From assembly GCF_017897595.1 (NCBI RefSeq), contig NZ_JAGKIK010000008.1:165725-229724 (forward strand): a stretch of DNA of 64,000 nt, written 5' to 3'. The stretch is from Aquimarina sp. U1-2. GTDB lineage: Bacteria; Bacteroidota; Bacteroidia; Flavobacteriales; Flavobacteriaceae. The position numbers and the translations under genes were made by a program. The notes below the pieces were generated by a model. That model made no database searches. It was not told where the DNA came from and saw only the letters and a program-made list of their open reading frames with translations. Of the stretch, positions 54,396 to 63,876 are shown one piece after another. The stretch's first letter is position 1. Each line of letters opens with the position of its first letter.

Positions 54396-55428
54396 TTTGA
54401 CCCCAAACAAATCATACAAAAAGGTTTTTATAGGAATTGCTGCGCTGTTATTAATCTGCTTTATTGCAAATATAAGCCTGGGTTCTGTTATCATTCCGTG
54501 GTTAGACACACTTAGCAGTCTTTTAGGAGGATCTGTAGAAAAGGAAGCGTGGAGACATATCATCATAAATTACCGGCTTCCAAAAGCATTAATTGCTATT
54601 ATTGTAGGTAGTGGATTAGGAATTTCTGGTTTACTTATGCAAACATTATTTAGAAACCCACTTGCAGGTCCGTTCGTTTTAGGGATAAGCTCTGGTGCTG
54701 CTCTTGGTGTAGCTTTGCTTATCCTGGGTAGTACATTTTTTGGTATCGCGCTATCCGGATTTTTAATTTCAAAATGGGGATTAGTGATTGCTGCATGTTT
54801 AGGTAGTATCGTAGTACTTTTCGCTGTTATGATTGTATCTACAAAAGTTAGAGATACTATGGCTATTTTAATTATCGGACTCATGTTTAGTAGTATAACT
54901 GCTGCCATTGTAAGTGTACTTTCTTATTTTGCTCCTGCCGATCAATTACAGAAATACATATTTTGGGGTTTTGGAAGTCTGGGAAACCTATCCTGGTATG
55001 AAGTCTTGGTTTTTTTTATTGTATTTTTATTGGGTATGCTACCTACATTAACTTCTATTAAAGCATTAAATACATTATTATTAGGCGAAAACTATGCACG
55101 TAGCCTGGGATTAAATTTACAAATGAGTCGCTTTCTTATTATTTTGGCGACAGGTTTATTGTCTGGTAGTATAATTGCTTTCGCTGGTCCAATTGCTTTT
55201 ATTGGTCTTGCTGTTCCGCACCTTACACGGCAATTATTTCATACTTCTGATCATAAAACATTAATTCCGGCTGTAGTACTTATTGGAAGTATCGTTATGT
55301 TAATTTGTGACAGCATCGCTCAACTACCGGCAAGCGAATTTACCTTACCTATAAACGCCATAACTTCATTAATAGGAGCGCCAGTCGTCATTTGGATATT
55401 GGTTCGCAAACGCAAAATGTTGTTCTAA
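54388..55428 (+). CDS. btuC: FecCD/BtuC-type ABC transporter permease
   Basis: The 346-residue protein has about ten membrane helices and the BtuC/FecCD marks RLPKALIAIIVGSGLGISGLLMQTLFRNPLAGPFVLGISSGAALG, GENYARSLGLN (contact with the ATPase) and GPIAFIGLAVPHLTR. There is no ATG in the right place; TTG 54388 (overlapping the btuF stop) or TTG 54397 must be used. No ATP-binding gene follows; the nearest candidate is at 33186-33980. Confidence 0.92.
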   Translation: MINLTPNKSYKKVFIGIAALLLICFIANISLGSVIIPWLDTLSSLLGGSVEKEAWRHIIINYRLPKALIAIIVGSGLGISGLLMQTLFRNPLAGPFVLGISSGAALGVALLILGSTFFGIALSGFLISKWGLVIAACLGSIVVLFAVMIVSTKVRDTMAILIIGLMFSSITAAIVSVLSYFAPADQLQKYIFWGFGSLGNLSWYEVLVFFIVFLLGMLPTLTSIKALNTLLLGENYARSLGLNLQMSRFLIILATGLLSGSIIAFAGPIAFIGLAVPHLTRQLFHTSDHKTLIPAVVLIGSIVMLICDSIAQLPASEFTLPINAITSLIGAPVVIWILVRKRKMLF

Positions 55429-55678
55429 TCCATATCATTCGTTAGAAGCTCTTTACTAAAAATGAACTACCTCGAAGAAGTAGCGCTATCAACATATTGG
55501 AAGCAAGACCACTTCACGTGTAGCATTCGATTGATTAAACCGAGATTATATCTTATAAGATCTATTACGACTTAGAATACCTACACCAAATTTGATACAA
55601 TATTAAATCTTTATAAAAATAAGTATCTTCCTAAGCTTTGTAAATAAAAAAGTATCTTAGAGAAGAAAACCGATTTTT

Positions 55679-56263
55679 ATGGACACAGATCAATATATCA
55701 AAAGCATCATAAAACAATTTCAATATTACAAATTATTAGGTGATAAAACCATAAAGCAATTACCCGATGAAAAATTATTTTGGCAATATGATGAACACAG
55801 TAATAGTATTGCTATCATAGTAAAGCATCTTTGGGGCAATATGAAATCCAGATGGACTAACTTTTTAACTGAAGATGGAGAAAAAACCTGGAGGAAAAGA
55901 GATACCGAATTCGATGATGACGTGAATATAAGAGAAGAACTGCTTTTAAAATGGAATGAAGGATGGTCTTGTCTTTTTAAAGCCCTAGAAAGTATTAATG
56001 AAACTAATTTTGATCATCCTGTATACATCAGGAATGTAGAACATAGCATCCCCGAGGCAATCCATCGACAATTAGCACACTATGCTTACCATGTGGGACA
56101 AATCGTATTTCTTGGCAAAATGAGTATTGGGCAAGAATGGGAAAGTTTATCGATACCCAAAGGACAATCATCGGCATATAATAATGAACGTTTTAGCATC
56201 CCCAAACACAAAGCCCATTATACTGATAAGCTCATGAAAGGTGATTCTAAATCATCAAAGTAA
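55679..56263 (+). CDS. DUF1572 (DinB-like) protein
   Basis: This 194-residue cytoplasmic protein shows the DUF1572 pattern: LPDEKLFWQYDEHSNSIAIIVKHLWGNMKSRWTNFLTEDGEK and IPEAIHRQLAHYAYHVGQIVFLGK. The conserved His in VKHLWGN and the HYAYH pair give the three-His metal site of the DinB/YfiT four-helix bundle. Related proteins can be thiol-dependent transferases, but the activity of this one is unknown. It stands alone. Confidence 0.88.
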   Translation: MDTDQYIKSIIKQFQYYKLLGDKTIKQLPDEKLFWQYDEHSNSIAIIVKHLWGNMKSRWTNFLTEDGEKTWRKRDTEFDDDVNIREELLLKWNEGWSCLFKALESINETNFDHPVYIRNVEHSIPEAIHRQLAHYAYHVGQIVFLGKMSIGQEWESLSIPKGQSSAYNNERFSIPKHKAHYTDKLMKGDSKSSK

Positions 56264-56869
56264 AATCAAATAGTTAACCCATTAATTTAAATATAGTCAT
56301 GCTATACTAAAATTGAGAGAACATTTCTAATGCTACTTTTCGACCAAAGCAAATGATAACAAGTTATAATTGAATAGGAAAAATACTTGAATACTTTAAC
56401 AGTAAGAATAGTCAATAACTCCCTTAGGTTTGTTAATAACTATGGTTTTTTGAATACTGTGATCCTAATAGATTACAATTATATTTGCGTAAAACTATAC
56501 GTTATACATCACATATGAATTGATTAGTAGTAAAATTTTTACGAATATCCGTAATTTAACCTAAATGGTTGCGTCAAGCTGAACTCGTTTCAGCTTCTCA
56601 TCTCAACGTACTGAAAATAAACATAATGAGATCCTGAAATAAATTCAGGATGACTTCTCAGTTAAATTTTAGGTATAATAACGAACAATCAAATAATTTT
56701 TAATGTGAGAGCGTAGCGGTTACATAGGTTATCAATTTTTTAATTATTTCATTTAATAGGATAAAAATTTTTAAATAGGTGAAATGATTCGCGATCGGGC
56801 TGAAGAATTTCAGAGTGTAGTACCGTGACGAATTTTAACTGACAACTAACAAACCATAAAGAAAAACAG
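56264..56869. other. Intergenic region upstream of dnaN
   Basis: These 606 bases contain the hairpin repeat 56541-56694. No convincing gene. The dnaN promoter should lie between 56700 and 56860, but I see no clear TAnnTTTG box. Confidence 0.6.
56541..56694 (-). repeat. Dispersed hairpin repeat, inverted counterpart of 38101-38277
   Basis: Its reverse complement reads TTTGATTGTTCGTTATTATA, then AAATTTAACTGAGAAGTCAT, CCTGAATTTATTTCAGGATC and AGATGAGAAGCTGAAACGAG, matching the other copy across its length except for an insertion there. Confidence 0.88.
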
Positions 56870-57988
56870 ATGAAATTTATAGTATCCAGTTCATACTTAC
56901 TCAAACAACTTCAGATTTTGGGAGGAGTAATTAGCAATAGCAACACCCTACCAATTTTAGATAATTTTTTGTTTGAATTAGATAATAATACACTCACAGT
57001 TTCTGCTTCTGATCTTGAAACAACCATGTCGGCCAAGTTAGAAGTCGAATCAGGAGATCAGGGAACATTGGCTGTTCCTGCCAAATTATTGTTAGAAACG
57101 CTTAAAACATTTCCAGAGCAACCCTTAACGTTTATTGTTGCAGATAATAATACTATAGAAATCAGTTCTAACCATGGTAAATATGCGCTGGCTTATGCTG
57201 ATGGAGAAGAATTTCCGAAGGCTGTTGCATTAGAAGATCCTAGTGCCACAACCTTATTGGGTGATGTGCTGGCAACTGCGGTTGGAAAAACAATTTTTGC
57301 AACGGGTAACGACGATCTAAGACCAGTGATGAGTGGTGTATTTTTTCAATTTTCGACTGAAGGATTGACTTTTGTAGCTACAGATGCTCATAAATTAGTA
57401 AAATATACTCGAGAAGATATCAAAGCCTCTCAGTCAGCAGAATTTATAATGCCCAAAAAGCCGTTAAACCTGCTCAAAAATATTTTGGCTGGGAGCGATA
57501 GTGAAGTAACCATTGAATACAACGAATCTAACGCCAAATTTACTTTTGATGAAACTCAGCTCATCTGTCGATTAATCGATGGGAAATACCCTAATTATGA
57601 AGCTGTTATTCCAAAAGAAAATCCTAATAAATTAACTATCGCACGCACGCAGTTTCTTAATTCTGTGCGTAGAGTTTCTATATTTTCTAATAAAACCACA
57701 CATCAAATTCGTTTAAAAATCGCGGGTGCAGAACTTAATGTTTCTGCAGAAGATATCGACTATTCGAATAAAGCTGAAGAGCGTTTAACTTGTGATTATC
57801 AAGGGGATGATATGCAAATAGGATTCAATTCTCGATTTTTAAGTGAAATGTTGAGCAACCTAAATGCAGACGATGTTCAACTAGAAATGTCTTTGCCAAA
57901 TAGAGCCGGTATACTTACTCCCGTAGATGGTCTTGATGAAGGCGAATATGTCACTATGCTGGTCATGCCGGTTATGCTCAATAGTTAA
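56870..57988 (+). CDS. dnaN: DNA polymerase III beta subunit (sliding clamp)
   Basis: This 372-residue protein has the three-domain clamp layout. Family marks are MKFIVSSSYLLKQLQILGGVISNSNTLPILDNFLFEL, a second-domain FATGNDDLRPVMSGVFFQF with TFVATDAHKLVKY, and a third domain with LIDGKYPNYEAVIP and the C-terminal YVTMLVMPVML. It forms the dimeric ring that tethers polymerase III to DNA. It is not next to dnaA or recF here. Confidence 0.97.
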   Translation: MKFIVSSSYLLKQLQILGGVISNSNTLPILDNFLFELDNNTLTVSASDLETTMSAKLEVESGDQGTLAVPAKLLLETLKTFPEQPLTFIVADNNTIEISSNHGKYALAYADGEEFPKAVALEDPSATTLLGDVLATAVGKTIFATGNDDLRPVMSGVFFQFSTEGLTFVATDAHKLVKYTREDIKASQSAEFIMPKKPLNLLKNILAGSDSEVTIEYNESNAKFTFDETQLICRLIDGKYPNYEAVIPKENPNKLTIARTQFLNSVRRVSIFSNKTTHQIRLKIAGAELNVSAEDIDYSNKAEERLTCDYQGDDMQIGFNSRFLSEMLSNLNADDVQLEMSLPNRAGILTPVDGLDEGEYVTMLVMPVMLNS

Positions 57989-58023
57989 TACGAATTTCAT
58001 GTTGATGATACAAACCTAGCTTT

Positions 58024-58962
58024 ATGTCAACGAAACAGGAATTAGCCTTATGCCATCAGCGAATAGCGCCTTACATTCATAGAACACCTGTACTTACTTC
58101 CACATTTTTAAATCATATCTCTGGAACACAACTCGTATTTAAGTGTGAAAATTTTCAGAGAATGGGTGCTTTTAAAATGCGTGGAGCAGCAAGTGCCATT
58201 TCTAATTTATCTCTAAAACAACAATCCAAAGGGGTGGTCACGCATTCCTCAGGTAATTTTGCGCAAGCGTTATCGTTATCGGCAAAAAGTTTAGGTGTTA
58301 AAGCTTACATCGTGATGCCCTCGAATGCACCACAGGTTAAAAAAGATGCTGTAAAGGGATACGGAGGAGAGGTTATCGAATGCCCACCAACACTTAAAGA
58401 ACGAGAAGAGACCGCTTTCAAGATTCAAATTGAGAAAGGAGCCACTTTTATACATCCCTCAAATGATTTGGATGTAATCTTAGGTCAAGGGACTGCTGCT
58501 ATCGAACTGCTACAAGATTATCCCGATCTAGACTATATATTTACTCCTGTAGGCGGTGGCGGACTAGTAGCAGGTACTGCATTGGCAGCAAAATACTATG
58601 GAAATAACTGCAAGACTATCGGTGCAGAGCCTTTTGAGGTGGATGATGCGTATCGTTCTCTTCAAAGTGGAAAAATCGAAACTAACAAAACAGCAAATAC
58701 CATCGCCGATGGATTGAAAACCCAACTTGGAACTATCAATTTTCCCATAATACAAGAACATGTTTCAGAAATTATTCGTGTTGAAGAAAGTGAAATCATT
58801 ACTGCGATGCGCTTTGTATGGGAACGTATGAAAATTATTATAGAACCATCTTGTGCAGTACCATTTGCCGCTTTACTTCGAAAAAAAGACCGTTTTCGAG
58901 AACAAAAAATCGGTATTATTTTTTCTGGCGGCAATGTTGACTTAGATAACCTTCCTTTTTAA
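58024..58962 (+). CDS. Threonine/serine dehydratase or serine racemase-like PLP enzyme
   Basis: This 312-residue fold-type II PLP enzyme has KCENFQRMGAFKMRGA (the Schiff-base Lys in FKMRGA), THSSGNFAQALS, TPVGGGGLVAGTAL (phosphate loop) and IIFSGGNVDLDNLPF. No C-terminal ACT domain, so it is the short catabolic or racemase-like form. It would deaminate threonine or serine or interconvert serine enantiomers. Its stop overlaps the stop of the convergent neighbour. Confidence 0.92.
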   Translation: MSTKQELALCHQRIAPYIHRTPVLTSTFLNHISGTQLVFKCENFQRMGAFKMRGAASAISNLSLKQQSKGVVTHSSGNFAQALSLSAKSLGVKAYIVMPSNAPQVKKDAVKGYGGEVIECPPTLKEREETAFKIQIEKGATFIHPSNDLDVILGQGTAAIELLQDYPDLDYIFTPVGGGGLVAGTALAAKYYGNNCKTIGAEPFEVDDAYRSLQSGKIETNKTANTIADGLKTQLGTINFPIIQEHVSEIIRVEESEIITAMRFVWERMKIIIEPSCAVPFAALLRKKDRFREQKIGIIFSGGNVDLDNLPF

Positions 58963-61900
58963 AATTCGAATCCAAAACCTCCTTGTATCTGTACGCCTTC
59001 ATCTGAAGAAAACATACCTAGCCTGAAGGAAAAAGTATCTGCACCACTAAGCCATAAACCGCCACCATACGAGGTGTGCCATTGATTTGAAATATCATTA
59101 TCTACCCATACCCTGCCGTAATCGAACCCTCCAAAGGCACCCAGAGTAACGGGAAATACAGAAGTTGTAAACCGTTTTACTCTCGCCTTCAAATCTGTAG
59201 TTTGATAAAAGTAAGTTTCTCCTGTAAATCGCTCATTTCTGAAGCCTCTAAGGCCATTATCCCCTCCTATCGAAGGCGCATGATAGTAAAAAAAGTCATT
59301 TCCTAAGTTGGCTTTTACTTCTGCTTTGGTACCTAAAACGAGGTGACCAGAAGAAATGAGTTGGTGACTTCCGCCTAAAGCAAGAGTAACATAACCAAAT
59401 TGATTATCAGAAATATCTACGTTTTGCATATATCCCCCGGCAAAATTAAATAAGATAGATTTTGTAGGAAAATCTAAGGCATTCTGACTATCAAAAGAGA
59501 TTCCGGCCTCGGCTCCTACATAGTTTTGGGTGTCAAAAACTAAAGGATTGACAACCCCAGTAGTCACAAATCTATTTTCATCTGGGGTCACATTAAAAGA
59601 CTCAAAACGTCCTTTTATGAAAAGAGATCTATAATTTACGCCGGCATCAATCTTAATTTGTTGCATTTGCGTTCGATTAAAATCCTGGCTTAATTCATCG
59701 TCAAAATTTTCCGTATCATTTCCAAAACCGAAAAAGTTATTCGCATAAGCGTCATTGGTAAAATAGCCTGTAACTGTCAAATTCCAATTAGGAAAAATAT
59801 TGGCAAAAACACCCTGATAGTTTACATCGAAACCCTGAAATGTAAAATAATAATTTCCGCCAAACGTATGTCTCTGTTTAAAACCATCACCATCACCATG
59901 AAGACCGAAAACTGTATACGTATTGTTAAGCCCTACAAAAAAGCCATCATCATTTCGCAAGCCTATAGTGGGCATTACTATGTTGAAATTTTCCTGAAAA
60001 TACCTCCAATGTAAAGTATTGGTTTCATATAGGTTGGTTAATTTTTTAGCAGGTCTTTTCTCTTCAAATATCGATTCTTCGAATTTCCAGTCGTATACTT
60101 TTAATTTTCTTCTATTTTCAACAATAAAGGTATCCTTACCATAGCCACCAATGATCCTAACTTTACTATAACCGTTTCCATCGCCGTTAATTATAAAGGT
60201 ATCGTCGTCATTTAAGCCGTAGACTAGAATCGTTTTGGTTTCTTTGCTATCAAAAATTCGCTCATAAAAAACTTTATTTTTTTTATTGCTTAATTTTCTT
60301 TTGCCAATAATCTTTGTTTTGCCTTCTGGCATTCTAGTGATTTCGAAAAGATCATCTTTATGAGTTCCCGGCACGACAGCCGTTTTGTTCAAATAAGTAG
60401 CATATTCTCTGGCGTATTGATCGATAATATTCAACCGTTCTTTTAAATTCTTTTTTATTTGTGCTGTAGTTTCATCTTGAATTTCTGGAGGTAAGTTTGT
60501 AAAAGCTTCATCAATCTGAGCATCTGTAAGCGTATTTTTGATATAGGTAGCTTCTTTTATCCAAGTATCTACGCCGTGTTTTGTAATTAAAGTTTGATCC
60601 AGATTATTTCCTTCAGCATTAAACCATTTTAAACTTTTAATTTCTGGACCATACGTTTGCCATAATCGAGTTGCCGGAGAAAAAACTTTTATCATCGGTA
60701 AAGCTATACCATCGAACTTTGAAAATGTATTATCTCGATCTCGGGCAACCGGAATAAAAATTTTATCGTCTCCATCTTCTTTTTCATATTCTATCCAACG
60801 CCATTGATCCTGATGACGATCCCAGTCACCTATTAGCATATCAAAAATTCTGGCTCGTATGTAGGCCTCCTGATCCATGATATAGGATTCGTCTTCTTTG
60901 AGTTTTTCTAATGCATCGGTAGTGCTTTCAAAGTCGGTAATTTCACCTTCGACTTTTGGAAGTGCCCGTCTGTAACCTTTGTATTTTTTTTGTTCATCAG
61001 AAGGTCTACGTTCTATGTAATACAGTTCATCTCCGAAGGTTTCATTGTATTTACCAAGGCTATTTTGCTTAGGCACGTAAAATAATTCTGTTTCTGCATG
61101 ATTGATATCTAAAGCTTTAGCCATATCATTGATGACCATTTGCATAAATGGATGTGCAGTTGTGAAAAAATCAGAAACCAAGTCTTCTGTCAATGTATTT
61201 TCATAATCTTGAGTATCATAAGAAATACCTCGTATTTTTTGGGTCAAAAATTTTAAAGCCTCTTTTTTTAAGGATCGCATTGCATATTCTCTATTCATAG
61301 TATCAACTAATCGCAGCGAGTTGGATTGATGCCCTCCGCCTTTTTTAATAACTCGAAGACCACCATATAGCGTATCTAATATAGCTACAGGAACAGTGAC
61401 CTCTTTATTGAAATACGAGCGGTAGCGATCACCCCACAACATTTTGTAAAATCCTGATTTATCCAATGTACTTGCATCTTTAATAATAACTGCTTTTTTT
61501 TGTTTAGGATGCGATGTATTGTCATAAGTAAAGTCTTGATAGGTTTTGAATGGAGGTAACACTTCGAAAGATGTATTTTCTACCTCATCTTCGGTTATAA
61601 AAGTTACAGCAGATGATCCATCTTCATAATATACGATTTTTGCAAATCCAGGAGCACCATGGGTATATTTCCCTTGATAAGAAAGACTACCACCCGGGGC
61701 GTGAATAAATCCCTTGGAACGATGAGTCGCCTTTGCGCCTCCATATGATCCACTAATAATTTGATGAATACCTTTACCTTCTAGGTATTGTAAACTTTGT
61801 TCGTGGCCTGACACTACAGTTACTCTATCTGATTTTTGAGCTATGGCACTTAATACTATTCTTAAATACCTATACCTAGGGAAATCCAATTGATTTCTAT

Positions 61901-62675
61901 CCAAATTCGCCAAATCTTTAATCTCCCCTGCAAGTGTTCCAAGAATTGGAAACGGTAACATATGGCTTTTTGCGGTTTCATGACCTGCATAAGTACCATT
62001 GCTAAAAATTGGATGATGCATTACGATTAGTACATTTTTTCCTTGAGCATCATTAATATATCCTTCTAATTCTTCCACAAAACGCCGTCTAGTGTTGACA
62101 TTGGTACACTTTTTATTAATTTCTTCGATACGATCCCAATTAGAGATGAACCAATACGAATTGACTACAATAATATCCAATTCATCATTAACAACTATAT
62201 GATCTATAGGACATCCATTTTTTTCGGGAAATTCTGAATCCAAAGATTTTTTTTCTTCTACATAATCCTCATATTCCTCCATTTGATCGATACTAGCATC
62301 TTTCCATTCATTAACTCCGTGAATGAAAAGTGTTTCACCTTTATATCCTTTAGCAAAAGATAGTTGTTCATCCAGAAGTTTAAAATCTTTATTTTCTTGT
62401 CCCTTTATCCTAGAAATATTATCTCCAACAAAAAGAAGCGTACTATTTTTATCAGCTTCTTTTAATTCGGAGGATAATTTTTGGTTCAATACTTGGGTTG
62501 TATTTTTCTTATTTTGATTTCCGTATCCACCCACTACATAAAATGTATGTGAGATGTTTTTATCGATTGTACTTGTTGTATCAACTGATTTTTGAAATTG
62601 GGGTTTAAAAGTAGCACAGGATTGTAGTAGTATACATAGAAAAAAAGAAATTATCGTGACACGAAAATTTATCAT
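58959..62675 (-). CDS. Outer-membrane protein: degenerate metallophosphoesterase, kinase-like middle region and BamA-type barrel
   Basis: The start is ATG 62675 (MINFRVTIISFFLCILLQSC, a lipoprotein signal with Cys20); ATG 62735 would put 20 residues before it. The 1238-residue protein has a calcineurin-like region (~40-360). There the usual GDxG, GNHD and GHEH read GGYG (~49), GVNE (~120) and GHEQ (~291), while GDN (~84) and MHHP (~219) are kept. Residues ~440-660 carry GGGHQSNSLRLVDTMNREYAMRSLKK, then IGDWDRHQDQWRW (~615) and PVARDRDNTF (~642), like N-lobe, catalytic-loop and metal motifs of atypical kinases. A GGYGKDTFIV repeat (~870) precedes a C-terminal surface-antigen barrel ending in Phe. 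Likely surface-anchored; activity unknown. Confidence 0.8.
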   Translation of the reverse strand: MINFRVTIISFFLCILLQSCATFKPQFQKSVDTTSTIDKNISHTFYVVGGYGNQNKKNTTQVLNQKLSSELKEADKNSTLLFVGDNISRIKGQENKDFKLLDEQLSFAKGYKGETLFIHGVNEWKDASIDQMEEYEDYVEEKKSLDSEFPEKNGCPIDHIVVNDELDIIVVNSYWFISNWDRIEEINKKCTNVNTRRRFVEELEGYINDAQGKNVLIVMHHPIFSNGTYAGHETAKSHMLPFPILGTLAGEIKDLANLDRNQLDFPRYRYLRIVLSAIAQKSDRVTVVSGHEQSLQYLEGKGIHQIISGSYGGAKATHRSKGFIHAPGGSLSYQGKYTHGAPGFAKIVYYEDGSSAVTFITEDEVENTSFEVLPPFKTYQDFTYDNTSHPKQKKAVIIKDASTLDKSGFYKMLWGDRYRSYFNKEVTVPVAILDTLYGGLRVIKKGGGHQSNSLRLVDTMNREYAMRSLKKEALKFLTQKIRGISYDTQDYENTLTEDLVSDFFTTAHPFMQMVINDMAKALDINHAETELFYVPKQNSLGKYNETFGDELYYIERRPSDEQKKYKGYRRALPKVEGEITDFESTTDALEKLKEDESYIMDQEAYIRARIFDMLIGDWDRHQDQWRWIEYEKEDGDDKIFIPVARDRDNTFSKFDGIALPMIKVFSPATRLWQTYGPEIKSLKWFNAEGNNLDQTLITKHGVDTWIKEATYIKNTLTDAQIDEAFTNLPPEIQDETTAQIKKNLKERLNIIDQYAREYATYLNKTAVVPGTHKDDLFEITRMPEGKTKIIGKRKLSNKKNKVFYERIFDSKETKTILVYGLNDDDTFIINGDGNGYSKVRIIGGYGKDTFIVENRRKLKVYDWKFEESIFEEKRPAKKLTNLYETNTLHWRYFQENFNIVMPTIGLRNDDGFFVGLNNTYTVFGLHGDGDGFKQRHTFGGNYYFTFQGFDVNYQGVFANIFPNWNLTVTGYFTNDAYANNFFGFGNDTENFDDELSQDFNRTQMQQIKIDAGVNYRSLFIKGRFESFNVTPDENRFVTTGVVNPLVFDTQNYVGAEAGISFDSQNALDFPTKSILFNFAGGYMQNVDISDNQFGYVTLALGGSHQLISSGHLVLGTKAEVKANLGNDFFYYHAPSIGGDNGLRGFRNERFTGETYFYQTTDLKARVKRFTTSVFPVTLGAFGGFDYGRVWVDNDISNQWHTSYGGGLWLSGADTFSFRLGMFSSDEGVQIQGGFGFEF

Positions 62676-63077
62676 ACATTTTGTTTTTAGATAGATACAA
62701 AATTGGGTTAGTCGTTCTGAACTATTCTTAGGCAAGATATGATCAGCAGTATTGCGAAGTAACCTCCAAATCTCAAATAATCTTATCGCATACCATATTT
62801 TTTTTTACTCTAATGATAAAACAATCGTACCAGTAGGATCTTTATAACGCTATTAAAATATGTAATATAGTTCGTCTCATAACTTTTGAGATCATAATTT
62901 TGTATACAAAGTGAAGAAAATCTAAGGGGTCTGTTCACAATTTGATGAAAGAGTAAACTACCTTGGGGAAAGTCCAAGAGGCATTCGCGAAAAATAATTT
63001 TTCAATTTCGAGGCAAGCTTTGGGGAATTATACCCTTTGATGATGCCAATAAAAATACCATTTTAAAAGTACGGATT
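62676..63077. other. Divergent intergenic region
   Basis: These 402 bases hold promoters for the phosphoesterase-barrel gene and the peroxiredoxin. TAATTTTG at 62895-62902 fits TAnnTTTG on the plus strand. The last third is a dispersed element (62945-63055). Confidence 0.5.
62945..63055 (+). repeat. Dispersed ~105-bp element, copy 3, upstream of a peroxiredoxin
   Basis: It carries the shared words CCAAGAGGCATTCGCG, TTTTCAATTTCGAGGCAAG and ACCCTTTGATGATGCCAATAA and ends 22 bases before the ATG. The closest relative is the copy in front of rmuC. Confidence 0.85.
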
Positions 63078-63587
63078 ATGCTAAAACCAAGAGAGAAAGT
63101 TCCCAATCTAGAAGTAGACTTAATCAATGATACGCATTGGAAACTAGAAGATCAAACCCCAAAAAATTTTATTCTAGTTGTCTTTTACAGAGGCCTGCAT
63201 TGCCCAATTTGTAAAAAACAGCTTGAAGAACTTGCAGGCAAACTAGATAAATTTGTAGACCGAGGGGTCAATGTAGTTGCAATAAGTTGTGATACTGAAG
63301 AAAAAGCTAAAAAAACAGGAAATACATGGAATGTGCCTTCATTACCCATAGGTTTTGAAATGTCGATAGACAAAGCTCGGGAATGGGGATTGTATATTTC
63401 TAAAGCAAAAGATGACAAAGAACCTAATCATTTTTCAGAACCTGGTATGTTTCTTATACGACCTGATCAAACATTATATTTCGCTTCTATTCAAACCATG
63501 CCTTTTGCACGACCAGGGTTTGATGATATCCTGAATGCTATAGATTATGTGATGAAAAATGATTATCCAGCCAGGGGGGAATCTTAA
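63078..63587 (+). CDS. Peroxiredoxin-like protein (AhpC/TSA family)
   Basis: The 169-residue cytoplasmic protein has the redoxin fold: KVPNLEVDLINDTHWKLED, VVFYRGLHCPICKKQLEELAGKL (two cysteines, CPIC, with the first in the peroxidatic position), VVAISCDTEEKAKK and PGMFLIRPDQTLYFASIQTMPFARP. Members reduce peroxides through a thiol cycle. It stands alone; upstream is a dispersed element and downstream a tandem-repeat array. Confidence 0.88.
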   Translation: MLKPREKVPNLEVDLINDTHWKLEDQTPKNFILVVFYRGLHCPICKKQLEELAGKLDKFVDRGVNVVAISCDTEEKAKKTGNTWNVPSLPIGFEMSIDKAREWGLYISKAKDDKEPNHFSEPGMFLIRPDQTLYFASIQTMPFARPGFDDILNAIDYVMKNDYPARGES

Positions 63588-63620
63588 GATGGGTTCATTG
63601 AACCCGTTTTATGTTTTCGG

Positions 63621-63847
63621 CGTGGCCGGGAACGAAAAACTAAAACTTTTTTTGCTTCAAGGCATGACCGGAAACAAAAAACTAAAACTTTTTTTGCCTC
63701 AAGGCGTGACCGTAAACGGAAAACTAAAACTTTTTTGCCTCAAGGCATGACCGGGAATGAAAAACTAAAACTTTTTTGCCTCAAGGCATGACCGGAAACG
63801 AAAAACTAAACTTTTTTTGCCTCAAGGCATGACCGGAGATGAAAATC
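63621..63847 (+). repeat. 41-42-bp tandem repeat array, five and a half units
   Basis: Units start at 63621, 63663, 63705, 63746, 63787 and 63828 (last partial), lengths 42, 42, 41, 41, 41. Each reads CATGACCGG, then an A-rich AAAACTAAAAC, a run of six to seven T, and GCCTCAAGG. Slippage in the T run explains length variation. The short palindrome GCCTCAAGGC spans each junction. Confidence 0.95.
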
Positions 63848-63876
63848 AGTATTTTTCGCTACCCAATTTACTTACG

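Noticed and set aside
63559..63750. 63-codon open frame over the 41-bp repeats
   Set aside because: It starts inside the peroxiredoxin gene and its sequence only reflects the tandem repeat; unit length changes break the frame.
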